Origin: Pseudoalteromonas luteoviolacea
GTDB taxonomy: Bacteria; Pseudomonadota; Gammaproteobacteria; Enterobacterales; Alteromonadaceae
Direction: 5' to 3'
Assembly: GCF_018100925.1 (NCBI RefSeq)
Contig: NZ_JAGJEH010000011.1
Location: forward strand, 106,691 to 170,690
DNA: 64,000 bases
Made by a program: the position numbers and the translations under genes
The notes under the pieces: model-generated
The model's database searches: none
What the model was told of the DNA's origin: nothing
Seen by the model: only the letters and a program-made list of their open reading frames with translations
Shown here: positions 45,584-55,890 of the stretch, in pieces
How positions within the stretch are numbered: position 1 is the first letter of the stretch
Layout: each line of letters begins with the position of its first letter

Positions 45584-48500
45584 TTATGCTTTTTTATCTG
45601 CGGAAAAGTACTTACGACGCAATAGATCGTGTATTACCAGCTCTTGTTCTCTACCATACGCCTTGAACATGCGATTGTTGTGCATATGCAATAGTGAATT
45701 CAGCAATGAATCTCGAGTACAATTCAGTTGCTTTTCTGTGATCTGACGATTTAAAACTTCGATCACCGGGGCTGCACTGTTTTGCCATTGCTCTAAAATA
45801 TTCAATATCGCAGATTGCGCTTCATCACATTGAGCCGCCTGTTCGGGTACTAACTTGATAAAATCATCGTCTAGCTTCTCTTGGTATTCGCGATAACGGT
45901 TACCCAGCTGCTTACGCAACGTACTGGTTTCATTGAACTCTCGACCAAAACCCTCACGCAATTGACTCACCAAAGTAAAACGCGCTTCATCCGTATACTC
46001 AAACATACTCAACAGTCGATGGGTGCATGCCAGCGCAACGCGCCAACGAATATCTTCACCATACTCTTCTACTAATGCACATGATTGAGCAATTAATCGG
46101 CTATCAAACATAAACAGTGATTCAACCAAGCTCATTGATTCAGGGCCACCGTAACGCTCAACTTCTCGTTCGTAGGTCATTAGCTCAACCTTGTGAAGCT
46201 CTCCTGATTCAATTTTTGGATCAAGCAGTGCATTTAAGCGCGGCAACAATTGACCACACAATAGTTGCGGATCACCATGGAAACGCAGACGAATATGCCA
46301 ATCAGGATCACCATATCGAATAAAGAACCACTTATCATATAGCTCTGCATTTTGCTCAATCAAAGGTAATAATTCATCCGTCAATAACTGTTCGACCAAT
46401 GAGTTACCTGAATAAATTTTTAAACTAAGCCACTCGGATCCAGCACTAAAACGACGCTTGATCGGCGCAGCGGTAATATTTGCAATAGGATCATCTGAGA
46501 AATGACTGTGTACCACAGCATGTTCGTTGAAAAACGGCACTATCACTTCATTGTTATAATGGTGACCAGCGCTATCCACAACACGAGAGCGATAAGCACT
46601 CGTCAATACTTCTTTTAGCTCGACTGTCGTTTGGCCCTTGCTTTCTCCCAATAAAATGGCAAACATATCCGGGTTGCGTAAATCCAGCTGCAACACATTG
46701 TCTGCCATAGCAAAGCTTACTTGCGCATCCAACTGATATTTATTCATTAACTCGTCAAGCTGCTGGCGATTGAATTGGCCTTTTTTATTTATCGCTTCCA
46801 ACTCTGTACGCTCAATACGCCAAATCTTCTCACTGAGGATCAGATTATCTAACATCACTCGAGGTACAAATGAAGCACGCTCTGTGCTGGATGGCATGCT
46901 AAAGTGCGGCGCACGTCCCTCTTGGTGTTGCAGCATACATAGGAACTTGTATGCACTTAAGCTGCGCGCAGAGTAATTGTGTGCACTCGATAAACGTGGA
47001 ATAACTTGCTTATTTAGGCGCTTACTCCAGAGCTTCACTTTCTGACCTTCAACCCACACATGTAAATCACTGAGTGGAATTTGGAACTCGTCACTCAATG
47101 CACTGTCAGCCATAAACACAATTTCATATTGTCTCAAGTGCGGTCGAGCGATCACGTTACCAGGCCGCCCTTCAGGCATATGCACCACTTCTGCAAAAAT
47201 GACGTCTTCACTGTGTGACTGTTCATGCGCTAAATGCTCGGTGACTGACTCTTTTAATTGCGCATCAAGGTGGCAGAATCGACCCAATAAGTTTGCTGCA
47301 GAAGGACCATAACAACCATTAAATTTGTAAACAGGGTTACCTCTATCATCTTGATACAGGCTCAGCATGGTGCCAAAAGAGTATGGAAAATTCTTAACTG
47401 CGTCTTTGTTGTTTATTTTTCCTTTAAGCTTTTTGCTCTTCAACACCACACAATCTTTACCCCGGTTTTCAGGTAAGCTCAGCGCGCGTTCAACAATGTT
47501 TTCAATCATGCTCACTTCAGGCGCTGTCGCCTGACTAGAACCATTGCGTGCCAAGTTTAACCCAGCCACTAACGGTGCTTCATAACCTGTTTCGGTAGAA
47601 ATACCGATGCCTGATTCATCGTCTAAAATCACATCTAGAGGCACAAACTGGCCTTCAAAACGGCTATTGAACTGCGTCATAAACTGACTTAAACCAGAAC
47701 TAGGGCTGGTGATAGTCAATCCAGCAATCACTTCCAATTGCTTTTGCACACGCTTGATTTCCATTTCAGAAATTTGGCACTGCTCAAACTCGCGATAAAT
47801 ATCGCTTTGGAATAATTTGTTTTCTTGTGCCTTCACCGGCAAGCTTTCAAGGTGAGACAACAGCTGCTTATACGGCGCGATCTCGCCACTGCGTGCGTTA
47901 TCAAGTTGCTCTATTTGGCTCAGTGCCGTTGCGAGCTTATCTGCCGCATCCAGCTCTTTAATGCCTTCAATAGATTTAAGTAATGCCTGATCTGGTGAAT
48001 CGCCAGTCAATGGTAGTGGAATATCAGCCAGTAACACACCTTCATCAATCAGGTCTTGAATATAACTTTCAACTTCTTCTTGATCCGCTTCTTGATAGTG
48101 AGCAAGAAAACGCGTAACTAGTTCATTGAAACTTAAACCTGGCTTAGCCAATTCCAGCGCAAACTTAAAATACTCATCGCTTTCAACGGCACTCAGCCGA
48201 TACTGCATGGTGTCATCAGACAAGTAAGTCTCAATATAGCGACACTGCTCAGCAATAAAATAATGTGATGAATTTGGTTTGTAAGTCAGGTGATCTGAGC
48301 GAGAGGCATGTTTGATAAAATGTTCTTTTAACGCCGACAAATAAAACATATCGAGTCGGGTTTTGCGTGTATCTTTAGTGTGCGACGCTGGTGTTAAAGT
48401 GGTTTGGCTATCCACCTTCCCTTGGTGAATACCTGAAAACAAACCAAATGGCGTAGGGCGCGAACACATGCGTACCATGTATTTAATCAGTGCATGAGCG

Positions 48501-48730
48501 ACTTTTTTACCCTGCTTAGAGTCTGGTTTAGTGCGCCATTGTTCGATGCGTTCCAGCAGCGAAGGACTGGCCAGATAAATCGCTTCTTCCACACCCGGTG
48601 TCGCCAACCACGCACTTAAAAGCGTGTTTGTGTCTTGGTTTTCATCGCCAAATGCCACCAGCTGCTCTAAAGCCAAACGCGGTGTACGTATTACAAAAAA
48701 GTTATCATTTTTTAATTGTTTGCTAGACAT
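45584..48730 (-). CDS. lanB: class I lanthipeptide dehydratase, LanB full length
   Basis: A 1048-aa dehydratase that uses glutamyl-tRNA to glutamylate and dehydrate Ser and Thr of a precursor. Residues about 1-740 are the lantibiotic dehydratase N-terminal domain (MSSKQLKNDNFFVIRTPRLALEQL; CSRPTPFGLFSGI; TRLDMFYLSALKEHF; EVVHMPEGRPGNVIARP). About 765-1040 are the SpaB C-terminal elimination domain (SLKIYSGNSLVEQLLTDELLPLI; WFFIRYGDPDWHIRLRFHG; TYEREVERYGGPESM). Both halves are in one protein, as in NisB-type rather than split enzymes. It is the last gene of the operon, 10 bases after lanC, with AGGAG upstream of the ATG. No precursor gene is in the operon. Confidence 0.95.
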   Translation of the reverse strand: MSSKQLKNDNFFVIRTPRLALEQLVAFGDENQDTNTLLSAWLATPGVEEAIYLASPSLLERIEQWRTKPDSKQGKKVAHALIKYMVRMCSRPTPFGLFSGIHQGKVDSQTTLTPASHTKDTRKTRLDMFYLSALKEHFIKHASRSDHLTYKPNSSHYFIAEQCRYIETYLSDDTMQYRLSAVESDEYFKFALELAKPGLSFNELVTRFLAHYQEADQEEVESYIQDLIDEGVLLADIPLPLTGDSPDQALLKSIEGIKELDAADKLATALSQIEQLDNARSGEIAPYKQLLSHLESLPVKAQENKLFQSDIYREFEQCQISEMEIKRVQKQLEVIAGLTITSPSSGLSQFMTQFNSRFEGQFVPLDVILDDESGIGISTETGYEAPLVAGLNLARNGSSQATAPEVSMIENIVERALSLPENRGKDCVVLKSKKLKGKINNKDAVKNFPYSFGTMLSLYQDDRGNPVYKFNGCYGPSAANLLGRFCHLDAQLKESVTEHLAHEQSHSEDVIFAEVVHMPEGRPGNVIARPHLRQYEIVFMADSALSDEFQIPLSDLHVWVEGQKVKLWSKRLNKQVIPRLSSAHNYSARSLSAYKFLCMLQHQEGRAPHFSMPSSTERASFVPRVMLDNLILSEKIWRIERTELEAINKKGQFNRQQLDELMNKYQLDAQVSFAMADNVLQLDLRNPDMFAILLGESKGQTTVELKEVLTSAYRSRVVDSAGHHYNNEVIVPFFNEHAVVHSHFSDDPIANITAAPIKRRFSAGSEWLSLKIYSGNSLVEQLLTDELLPLIEQNAELYDKWFFIRYGDPDWHIRLRFHGDPQLLCGQLLPRLNALLDPKIESGELHKVELMTYEREVERYGGPESMSLVESLFMFDSRLIAQSCALVEEYGEDIRWRVALACTHRLLSMFEYTDEARFTLVSQLREGFGREFNETSTLRKQLGNRYREYQEKLDDDFIKLVPEQAAQCDEAQSAILNILEQWQNSAAPVIEVLNRQITEKQLNCTRDSLLNSLLHMHNNRMFKAYGREQELVIHDLLRRKYFSADKKA

Positions 48731-48740
48731 ATTTGTACTC

Positions 48741-49961
48741 CTATACCATCAACAAACAGTCTGTCCAACTAACATCGTCATCTAACAAACTAACTAGCCC
48801 ACACCCTATGCCCGCAAAGCCCATTAAAAAGCCGTAGTCAACTTCATGCTCTTTGGTCAAGCCGTTAAACGAGTACAAAGCTTCAAGTCCGCGTTCACGG
48901 TATTCATTTAAGCTGTAGTCAACCCAGTATTGCGTTGCTTTCACTAACTGCGGGTTTGGCATGCATTGATTCACAATTTGGAAGATAAGTGCCAGCCCAA
49001 CAAATCCGTGGCATAACCCTGCATCATTGATATAGCCGCTTTTAGCGTCTCGTTTAGTTGCATGTAAGGCAATTTCCAGCGCGCGATCAACATAGCTTGG
49101 GCGATCTAACGCCTGACCCGCTCTTGCCAGTATCAAGGCAATCGTGATGTCACCATAACACCAGCCCAAACGCGAGTTCGGCTCATCTTCGCCAGCACAT
49201 GAGCCATAGCACGAAGGCGCATGATTGTGCCCAGTTTGGTTTTCCAATAGCCAATCACATGCGCCTGATACCAATTTAGCAACGCGCGCTTGTAGTGATG
49301 GGACTTTCAGTGCCGGTAGGAGCGCCCCGATCATGCCAGGTACACCATGCGCAAGCCCCAAATTGAACTCAGGCTTCTCTTTGTCATCAGTATCAAATCG
49401 ATATACTGATTCTTTAGGTTGTGACCAAGCGATGTGACCGTTGTCAAAATACGTCGCGGTGCTCTCAAGTCCAGACACAATAATATCGAACAATTTAGTT
49501 TGGTCTGAGTACTTACTACGTCTGGCAGCGTAAGGCGCATAGCCAGATAAGCCCAGCACCATTTCAATTTCACCAGGCCACGGGTTGTAATCTAGAGCTT
49601 GTGTAAACAGCTCATCAACATCTTCAAGCAACTCGGCGTCATAATCATCTTGATCCGCTTGATTCAAATACTCTAATACCCAAGCTTGACCCGCAAGGCC
49701 CGTACTCAACTCAAAGCTTTGCTCAGCTAACTGCTCTTGTAATAATTCCAGCTTCTCTGAGAAAAGTGCTTCATCAACGGAGTTAGGATCCAACTGATGC
49801 GCTTTAAAGAGAAACAAAAGTTGTCCAGCAAGCCCGCTCAGTAGACCGTTTTTTAATTCTGTGTCGGTTTGAATATTACGGCTGACTTCTTGCGCTAGAA
49901 CAGTGATGATGTCACCAATTTCCTGCCGTTGGCTGTCTGTAATTAGTAGTTGCTCTGACAT
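48741..49961 (-). CDS. lanC: lanthionine synthetase C-like cyclase
   Basis: A 406-aa zinc cyclase that joins Cys thiols to dehydroresidues. The zinc ligands are present: Cys268 (LGWCYGD), Cys317 and His318 (GLCHGF). The barrel repeats show GLAHGVPGMIGALLPAL and YGDITIALILARAG, and the conserved His in the HGVPG motif. The start has AAGGAAG before the ATG. It lies between the exporter and lanB, across a 200-base spacer with a hairpin from the exporter. Confidence 0.93.
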   Translation of the reverse strand: MSEQLLITDSQRQEIGDIITVLAQEVSRNIQTDTELKNGLLSGLAGQLLFLFKAHQLDPNSVDEALFSEKLELLQEQLAEQSFELSTGLAGQAWVLEYLNQADQDDYDAELLEDVDELFTQALDYNPWPGEIEMVLGLSGYAPYAARRSKYSDQTKLFDIIVSGLESTATYFDNGHIAWSQPKESVYRFDTDDKEKPEFNLGLAHGVPGMIGALLPALKVPSLQARVAKLVSGACDWLLENQTGHNHAPSCYGSCAGEDEPNSRLGWCYGDITIALILARAGQALDRPSYVDRALEIALHATKRDAKSGYINDAGLCHGFVGLALIFQIVNQCMPNPQLVKATQYWVDYSLNEYRERGLEALYSFNGLTKEHEVDYGFLMGFAGIGCGLVSLLDDDVSWTDCLLMV

Positions 49962-50110
49962 GGTCTTCCTTAATTAATAAATCTTTATTTTTTTTCTTGT
50001 ATCAATAAAAGCTAACTTAAATCATGAGGTAGCTCAATAGAGAGCGTTCTTCTTATCCTCATTTATACCGCTTATATTGTATCTATATGTGTTTCCTGCA
50101 GCCTGTTGCT

Positions 50111-50146
50111 TTCACCTATACGCAATGCTTTCTGGGTATAGGTGAA
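50111..50146 (-). other. hairpin in the spacer between exporter and lanC
   Basis: TTCACCTATAC and GTATAGGTGAA form a perfect 11-bp stem with a 14-base loop, just after the exporter stop codon. No T run follows, so partial termination, mRNA processing or a second promoter region for lanC-lanB are all possible. A TACAATAT element that could serve as a -10 lies between it and lanC. Confidence 0.5.
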
Positions 50147-50161
50147 CTTCGCAAAAACAAG

Positions 50162-52291
50162 CTACTCGCTTTGTGCTTCAAGCTCTTCCGCGTGTACTTT
50201 TTGTAATCGGATCTCCCTATCTGCTGAGGCAATCGTCTCTTTGCGGTGCGCAATGATCACTCGAGTCATATCCAATCGACTAACCGCTTCGTTGATGTCT
50301 GACTCTAAAGACGTATCAAGGTGGCTTGTCGCCTCATCCATAAAGAGAATTTTGGGCTGCTTATACAGCGCTCGCGCTAAAATAATACGTTGCTTTTGAC
50401 CACCAGATAGCGATGAGCCCATATCACCGATTAAGCTGTCATAGCCCATCGGCATTTGACTGATATCATCATGAATTGCAGCAAGTTGCGCACAATACAC
50501 GACACGTTCCATATCAATGGGTGTATCAAAGAACGCAATATTGTCCGCGACCGACCCAGATAGTAATTCATCGTCTTGCATCACTGCCGCGATTTGCTGG
50601 CGGTATTGACGCGCCCCGATTTGATCAATCGGCACATCGTCAATCAATACATCACCGCTTTTAGCCTGATTTAACCCAAGCATAATTTTAAGCAGCGTTG
50701 ATTTACCACAGCCTGACGGGCCGGTAATGGCTACTGACTCACCTGGTGCGATATCTAAACTTAACTTGTGCAGGACATCAGGTGTTGCATCTGAGTATGC
50801 AAAACAAATATTTTTCAGCTCAATTTTACCTTCAACGACATGTTTTTTAAGCTGCTCGGGCTGCAACGTTTCTTTGTCAGTCAAGGCGATATCTGCGATA
50901 CGATCAAAGTGCAACCCAACCATTTTAAACTCGATAAGCTTTTCAATAAGGTTGGCTGTCTTGTCCATAAATTGACGCTTATACGACATAAACGCAAAGA
51001 GCATCCCGGTACTAAATCCACCTTCTAGTACTAGATGCGCAGCCAAATACACCACAAGGATGTTTTCAATTCCAAAGAGCGCGCGGTTAATGGCATCGTA
51101 TCCAATTTGGAAGTTACCCAGACGAATGCTTTGGTTAATTGCATTGGCATAGCGGTTTTGCCATTGTCCTTCACGCTTCACTTCCGAGCCAAAGAGCTTG
51201 ATCGTTTGAATTCCGCGTACGGTTTCCATGAAGTTTGAGTTTTCCTCCGCTCGCGCCATGATCTCTTGCTCACTAATATTCCTAAATGGTTTATACATGG
51301 CGATCCGCACAAGCGCGTAGGCAATGACGGCGGTCAATACAACTACCGACAGCGTGGGGCTGTAAAAGAAGATCATCGCCAATGTGATAATGGCCATTAA
51401 ACCATCTATGATGGCTTCAATTACGCCTGTCGTCAGGATCTGTTTTACCTGTTGCAGTGAGCCAAAACGTGATACCACATCCCCCATATGCCGCTTCTCA
51501 AAATAAGAGATAGGTAAACGCACTAAATGATGGAACAAATTAGCTCCCAGCTGAATATTCATTTGGTTACCAAAGTGCAACAACGTAAACCCACGCAGCG
51601 CATTGGTAGCAATTTCAAACACCAGTACGAGGAAAAAGCCTGTCGCCAACACTGTTAAGAGATTGGTATCACCAGTCAAAACCACATCATCGATGACAAG
51701 TTGAATATAATAGGGGGCGGCAAGGGTAAATACTTGCAGCAAAATAGACAGTAAAAAGATCAATATTAGAGAACGTTTAAGGCCAGTTATCCGACTCCAG
51801 AAGTCGGCAAACCTTAAACTAGGTTTCTTTTCTTGTTTCTCAAAGCTCTTTGTCGGTGTTAGTTCAAGCGCAACACCCGTGAAGTGCTTTGACGCCTCTT
51901 CAAGAGTAAAAGTTTTTTCGCCCGAGGCGGGGTCATGGATCACTATGCGTTTTTCATTGGCTTTTTTGAGTACCACAAAGTGGTTCATATCCCAATGTAA
52001 AATACACGGTGTTTGTAGCGCATCAAGATCTTCTAATTCTATGCGCAGAGGTCGAGAACTGAGTTCCAATTGCTCTGCAAAATGCATGATATCGAGCAGC
52101 GTTGCGCCTTCAATGGAAATACTGAACTTTTGTCTCAGTGTTGTGAGATCACTGTGGTAACCGTGATACGCCGCGACCATTGCCAGACTCGCTAAGCCGC
52201 ACTCAGCCGCCTCTGATTGCAAAATGACCGGTAGCGAATTCCTTGACCAAAACTGTAATTTTTGTACCGGTGAGTTATCTTCCTGGTGCAT
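50162..52291 (-). CDS. lanT: bacteriocin exporter with C39 peptidase domain (LanT type)
   Basis: A 709-aa ABC exporter that removes GG-type leaders while exporting peptides. Residues about 15-140 are a C39 peptidase with Cys31 (SEAAECGLASLAM), His in WDMNHFVVL and Asp in VIHDPASG. Membrane segments span about 165-420, and the nucleotide-binding domain follows: Walker A GPSGCGKSTLLK, signature LSGGQKQRIILARAL, Walker B ILFMDEATSHLD. I start at ATG 52291 (MHQEDNSPV) with AAAAGG upstream, rather than 52399, because the upstream residues are not family-like. It is 28 bases after the HlyD gene. The two candidate precursors both end their leaders in GGG, suited to this enzyme. Confidence 0.95.
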   Translation of the reverse strand: MHQEDNSPVQKLQFWSRNSLPVILQSEAAECGLASLAMVAAYHGYHSDLTTLRQKFSISIEGATLLDIMHFAEQLELSSRPLRIELEDLDALQTPCILHWDMNHFVVLKKANEKRIVIHDPASGEKTFTLEEASKHFTGVALELTPTKSFEKQEKKPSLRFADFWSRITGLKRSLILIFLLSILLQVFTLAAPYYIQLVIDDVVLTGDTNLLTVLATGFFLVLVFEIATNALRGFTLLHFGNQMNIQLGANLFHHLVRLPISYFEKRHMGDVVSRFGSLQQVKQILTTGVIEAIIDGLMAIITLAMIFFYSPTLSVVVLTAVIAYALVRIAMYKPFRNISEQEIMARAEENSNFMETVRGIQTIKLFGSEVKREGQWQNRYANAINQSIRLGNFQIGYDAINRALFGIENILVVYLAAHLVLEGGFSTGMLFAFMSYKRQFMDKTANLIEKLIEFKMVGLHFDRIADIALTDKETLQPEQLKKHVVEGKIELKNICFAYSDATPDVLHKLSLDIAPGESVAITGPSGCGKSTLLKIMLGLNQAKSGDVLIDDVPIDQIGARQYRQQIAAVMQDDELLSGSVADNIAFFDTPIDMERVVYCAQLAAIHDDISQMPMGYDSLIGDMGSSLSGGQKQRIILARALYKQPKILFMDEATSHLDTSLESDINEAVSRLDMTRVIIAHRKETIASADREIRLQKVHAEELEAQSE

Positions 52292-52319
52292 ATAAAGCCT
52301 TTTATTATCGTTATTGCAG

Positions 52320-53564
52320 CTATAGCTGTCCTTTAATACTAAATACCGGATCAAACAACCAACGTAGCAGTGATCGCTCTTCGATAATGATATCTGCATC
52401 CAACATCATGCCAGGTCGCAGTGGTGTCGACTTACCATATGCCTGTATATTTTGCTCAGATAGCGTCACGATGACACGATAAGCTGGCTCACTTATCATG
52501 CCTGGAACAATGGCTTCTTCAGGTAAAATCAATGAGTTACTAATTTGTTTTATTTGCCCACCATAAATTCCAAACTTTTCGTATGGGAAGGCGTGATAAC
52601 GCAATTTAGCTTCTTGTCCCGACTCTATAAAACCAAAGGCTGAAGTAGGCACATAAATAACCGCTTGCATCTGACTGTTTTCGGGGATCACACTGAGCAA
52701 ACGCTCTCCAGTGACTACATTTTTCCCCACTTTGGCTAATAAACCTGTCACGACGCCTGCTTTCGGTGCTCTCAGCTCACCTAAACGCTGTTGCTCGACT
52801 GATGAAAGCTGGATTTCCATGTCTGCACGCTGCGAATTTAATTGATTGATACGCTCTGCATGTTGCAGTGGCAGCTTTTCTAGTTGCGTATCGTATTGCT
52901 CTATTTGCGCCTGTAGACTCAATTTTTCAGAGCGAATACTCGACGATTGCTGTTGCAGCGATAATAAGGTGTCTTTTTGTCTTTGCAGTTCCAACTCTGA
53001 AATATATCCAGTACCTTTTAAAGTACTGATTTGACCCACCATTTGCTCATTTAACTCCAATCGCTTAGTAAATGTCTGCGACTGATGATTTAATTCCACT
53101 AAGCGTTTTTGCGCTGTCGTTTTTTGTTGTTCTAACTCGGTCAAATCAAGGCGGTATTGTTGCTCTTGTTGAGCTATTAAACGTTCAAGATTTTTCAATT
53201 GAAATGAATATTGATTGAGTAGCGTTTGATTCAGCTCTAACGCTTGGGTGCTGTGTTTGGCAGATGCAATACGCAAGATGGGCTGATTTGCAGCAACAAA
53301 CTGCCCCTCTTCAACCAATACTTCTGCAATGATCCCTTCCTGTGAAGCAACCATGCTTAATACCCCTGTATTGGGTTCTAAAACGCCAGTAACCCGCTCT
53401 TTACGGGCGTAACTTCCTAAAGTTAGGTAAATAATGCTGACGATCACTACAAATAAGATCAGAAAGGTGAGTGTTTTAAACACAGGTGGCTGAACTAAGC
53501 TCACAGCTCCTTCTAATCGGTGTCGCTTGTTCTCAAGTACTTCTTTGCGAAAGAGATTTTCCAT
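52320..53564 (-). CDS. HlyD-family secretion adaptor of the lanthipeptide exporter
   Basis: A 414-aa adaptor with one membrane segment (TLTFLILFVVIVSIIYLTLG, about residues 32-51), a lipoyl-like half (VASQEGIIAEVLVEEGQFVAANQPILRI), coiled coil about 100-240, the second half (LRAPKAGVVTGLLAKVGKNVVTGERLL) and a C-terminal domain. It is the first gene of the operon and couples the LanT-like exporter to an outer-membrane TolC in Gram-negative bacteriocin secretion. The upstream region 53565-53640 is AT-rich and should hold the operon promoter; I see no confident -35/-10. Confidence 0.93.
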   Translation of the reverse strand: MENLFRKEVLENKRHRLEGAVSLVQPPVFKTLTFLILFVVIVSIIYLTLGSYARKERVTGVLEPNTGVLSMVASQEGIIAEVLVEEGQFVAANQPILRIASAKHSTQALELNQTLLNQYSFQLKNLERLIAQQEQQYRLDLTELEQQKTTAQKRLVELNHQSQTFTKRLELNEQMVGQISTLKGTGYISELELQRQKDTLLSLQQQSSSIRSEKLSLQAQIEQYDTQLEKLPLQHAERINQLNSQRADMEIQLSSVEQQRLGELRAPKAGVVTGLLAKVGKNVVTGERLLSVIPENSQMQAVIYVPTSAFGFIESGQEAKLRYHAFPYEKFGIYGGQIKQISNSLILPEEAIVPGMISEPAYRVIVTLSEQNIQAYGKSTPLRPGMMLDADIIIEERSLLRWLFDPVFSIKGQL

Positions 53565-53664
53565 AATAACTTGTACACCCGAATTAATTGTTTTTATTGT
53601 TAAATATTAATTAACCCCTACGCTAATGTATCACTTTAGAATCCAGAAAGGAATCTGGTACAAA

Positions 53665-53688
53665 AAAAGGGAAATAAATTCCCCTTTT
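53665..53688 (-). terminator. glmU terminator
   Basis: On the minus strand AAAAGGGGAA pairs with TTCCCTTTT around TTTAT and is followed by TTTTTTTG. It is about 12 bases beyond the glmU stop codon. A classic Rho-independent form. Confidence 0.85.
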
Positions 53689-53698
53689 CATCTTATCG

Positions 53699-55060
53699 CT
53701 ACGATTTTTTTACCGGTCTTTGCCAACCAGAAATATTTCGTTGCTTACTTCGTGCAACAGCCAACTGTTCATCTTGTACTGTGGTTGTTATCACGGAGCC
53801 AGCTGCGACAGTAGCTTGTGCACCAATAGTTACAGGGGCAACCAATGACGAATTTGAGCCAATGAATGCGCCATCGCCAATGATTGTTTGTGATTTATTC
53901 ACACCATCATAATTGCAGGTAATTGTACCAGCACCAATATTCACTTTCTCGCCAACTTGCGTATCGCCAAGGTAAGTAAAGTGGTTCGCTTTCGACCCAG
54001 ATCCAAGTCGTGACTTTTTCATCTCGACAAAATTACCAACGTGGGCATTTTCTTCCATCACGGCACCCGGGCGCAATCGCGCAAACGGACCAAGTGTACA
54101 ATTGGCTTTAACCTGTGCTTCCTCGACCACTGAGTTAGCTTTAATTTCTACACCATCACCAATAGTACAGTCTTTTAGCACACAGTTAGGACCGATGCGT
54201 ACATCATTGCCAATGACAACTTTTCCTTCGAAAATGACATTTACGTCAATTTCAACATCTTCACCGGTAGTCACTTCACCACGTACATCAATGCGTGCAG
54301 GATCAGCTAAACTAGCGCCATTAATCATCAATTCGGTTGCTTGACGTGCCTGATAAGCACGCTCTAGAGCAGCCAACTGAACACGGTTATTAGCACCTTC
54401 AACTTCCATCTCATCATCTGGCTGTGTTGAATTGATCTCAACGCCTTCATTATGTGCCATTGCCACAATATCTGTGAGGTAATATTCACCTTGTGCATTA
54501 TTGTTAGACAACTGACCAAGCCACTTTTTCAACAGTTCTCCGTTGGCAGCCATAATTCCAGTGTTGATCTCTTGGATTTTAAGTTGTTCTTGCGAAGCAT
54601 CTTTTTGCTCTACAATACCTACTAACTTGCCGTTTTCACGTACCATTCGGCCATAACCGGTTGGGTTATCCAGTGTCACTGTCAGCACAGCTAATCCTGC
54701 TTTAGGCGTCACTGCCAACAATTTCTCTAACGTAGACTGCTTAGTCAGTGGTACGTCACCATACAAAACCAGTACGGTGTCATCATCACCTATATACTCT
54801 TTGGCAACAGCCACTGCGTGACCCGTACCTAATTGCTCTTCTTGCAATACCCAGTTCACCTGATTGTGAGATAAACGCGCTTTTAGCTGCTCACCACCAT
54901 GGCCGTAAACTAGGTTAGTAGCCTTAGCGCCAAGCGCTGTTGCGTTATCTATTACATGCTGAACCATTGGCTTACCAGCAATAGAGTGTAGAACTTTAGG
55001 TAATTTAGAGCGCATACGAGTACCTTTACCCGCAGCGAGAATAACTGTATTTAATGCCAT
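53699..55060 (-). CDS. glmU: bifunctional N-acetylglucosamine-1-phosphate uridylyltransferase / glucosamine-1-phosphate acetyltransferase
   Basis: A 453-aa essential enzyme making UDP-N-acetylglucosamine. The N-terminal pyrophosphorylase has the motif VILAAGKGTRMRSKLPKVLH and QEEQLGTGHA. The C-terminal half is a left-handed beta-helix of hexapeptide repeats (about residues 250-430) with acetyltransferase residues HFTYLGDT and NIGAGTITCNYDG. I start at ATG 55060 because MALNTVILAAGKG is the conserved N-terminus; the frame extends to 55138. In many gammaproteobacteria glmU lies beside glmS and the atp operon; here they are about 24 kb apart with unrelated genes between. Confidence 0.98.
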   Translation of the reverse strand: MALNTVILAAGKGTRMRSKLPKVLHSIAGKPMVQHVIDNATALGAKATNLVYGHGGEQLKARLSHNQVNWVLQEEQLGTGHAVAVAKEYIGDDDTVLVLYGDVPLTKQSTLEKLLAVTPKAGLAVLTVTLDNPTGYGRMVRENGKLVGIVEQKDASQEQLKIQEINTGIMAANGELLKKWLGQLSNNNAQGEYYLTDIVAMAHNEGVEINSTQPDDEMEVEGANNRVQLAALERAYQARQATELMINGASLADPARIDVRGEVTTGEDVEIDVNVIFEGKVVIGNDVRIGPNCVLKDCTIGDGVEIKANSVVEEAQVKANCTLGPFARLRPGAVMEENAHVGNFVEMKKSRLGSGSKANHFTYLGDTQVGEKVNIGAGTITCNYDGVNKSQTIIGDGAFIGSNSSLVAPVTIGAQATVAAGSVITTTVQDEQLAVARSKQRNISGWQRPVKKS

Positions 55061-55790
55061 CAGTGATGAATCCTTTTTTGAGCTTAAGATTTCTTCACTT
55101 ATACCTCTCACTTTAAGGTTGTCACTCCGTGTGCCCAACCAAACTCAATCGCAGGGTGAAATATCGTTCAGAAATTATTGCCGATATTTTAACTCGATTT
55201 ATCCAGATTGATAGTCATAAAGATAAGTTACGTCAAAGAATTGATATAAAATGGTGAGAAAAATCGCCACACATTCTAACAACCTTGCAAATGCGCATGC
55301 TCTTATATTACGTAAGAATAGGCTCTGGAGGCTTTCTCAATTCTTCATAGATAACCACGTGATAGCCCTAACTTTATTGATCAAATCCTGCTTTTTGTAT
55401 ACCTGTAATAACTGACGGCTTTCCTCCAATTAAAAACTCAGTATTATTTACCTCATTGAAATAACAGAGGTTCTGTTATAGCAAATGCAGATATCTTCGA
55501 TTGCTTTAATCTGCGGTTACCACCCTGGGAGCGCAGCATATAGCAATAACAGAGCAGCATAATAATAAGAAAAGAGCGTCAACATAAGACAAGGACACAA
55601 GCTCTCACTATCTGTCGTTCAAGGATTGAATGAGTAAGGAAGCTATTTCGTCTCAGCTTTGTATCAAAGCAAAGCTGATAATTTAGTACTGAGTGTCCTA
55701 ATAGGCTTCGCAAGGAAGCAAGGCCTTTTTATCTCATCTTCATCACTCAAAGCTCAAATCACCAGCCAATGTTCGCCTGTATATAAGGAA
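55061..55790. other. intergenic region between glmU and the second precursor
   Basis: Over 700 bases with no supported gene. A 30-40 residue frame around 55140-55260 (containing KYRSEIIADIL) has no ribosome site or neighbours to support it. The right end should contain the promoter of the precursor gene; direct ATATAC repeats lie at about 55838-55854. Confidence 0.45.
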
Positions 55791-55890
55791 AAAATGGGCA
55801 TCATTTATACCTGTAAGAACGGTCAGTTAAATTCCTGATATACCTCATATACAGTTAGGTTAATTAATAACCAACAGCAGGAATACAAAA

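Noticed and set aside
55140..55260. Frame of about 35-40 residues containing KYRSEIIADIL upstream of glmU
   Set aside because: It looks faintly like a DNA-binding helix, but has no start signal or neighbouring remnants, so a broken gene cannot be supported.
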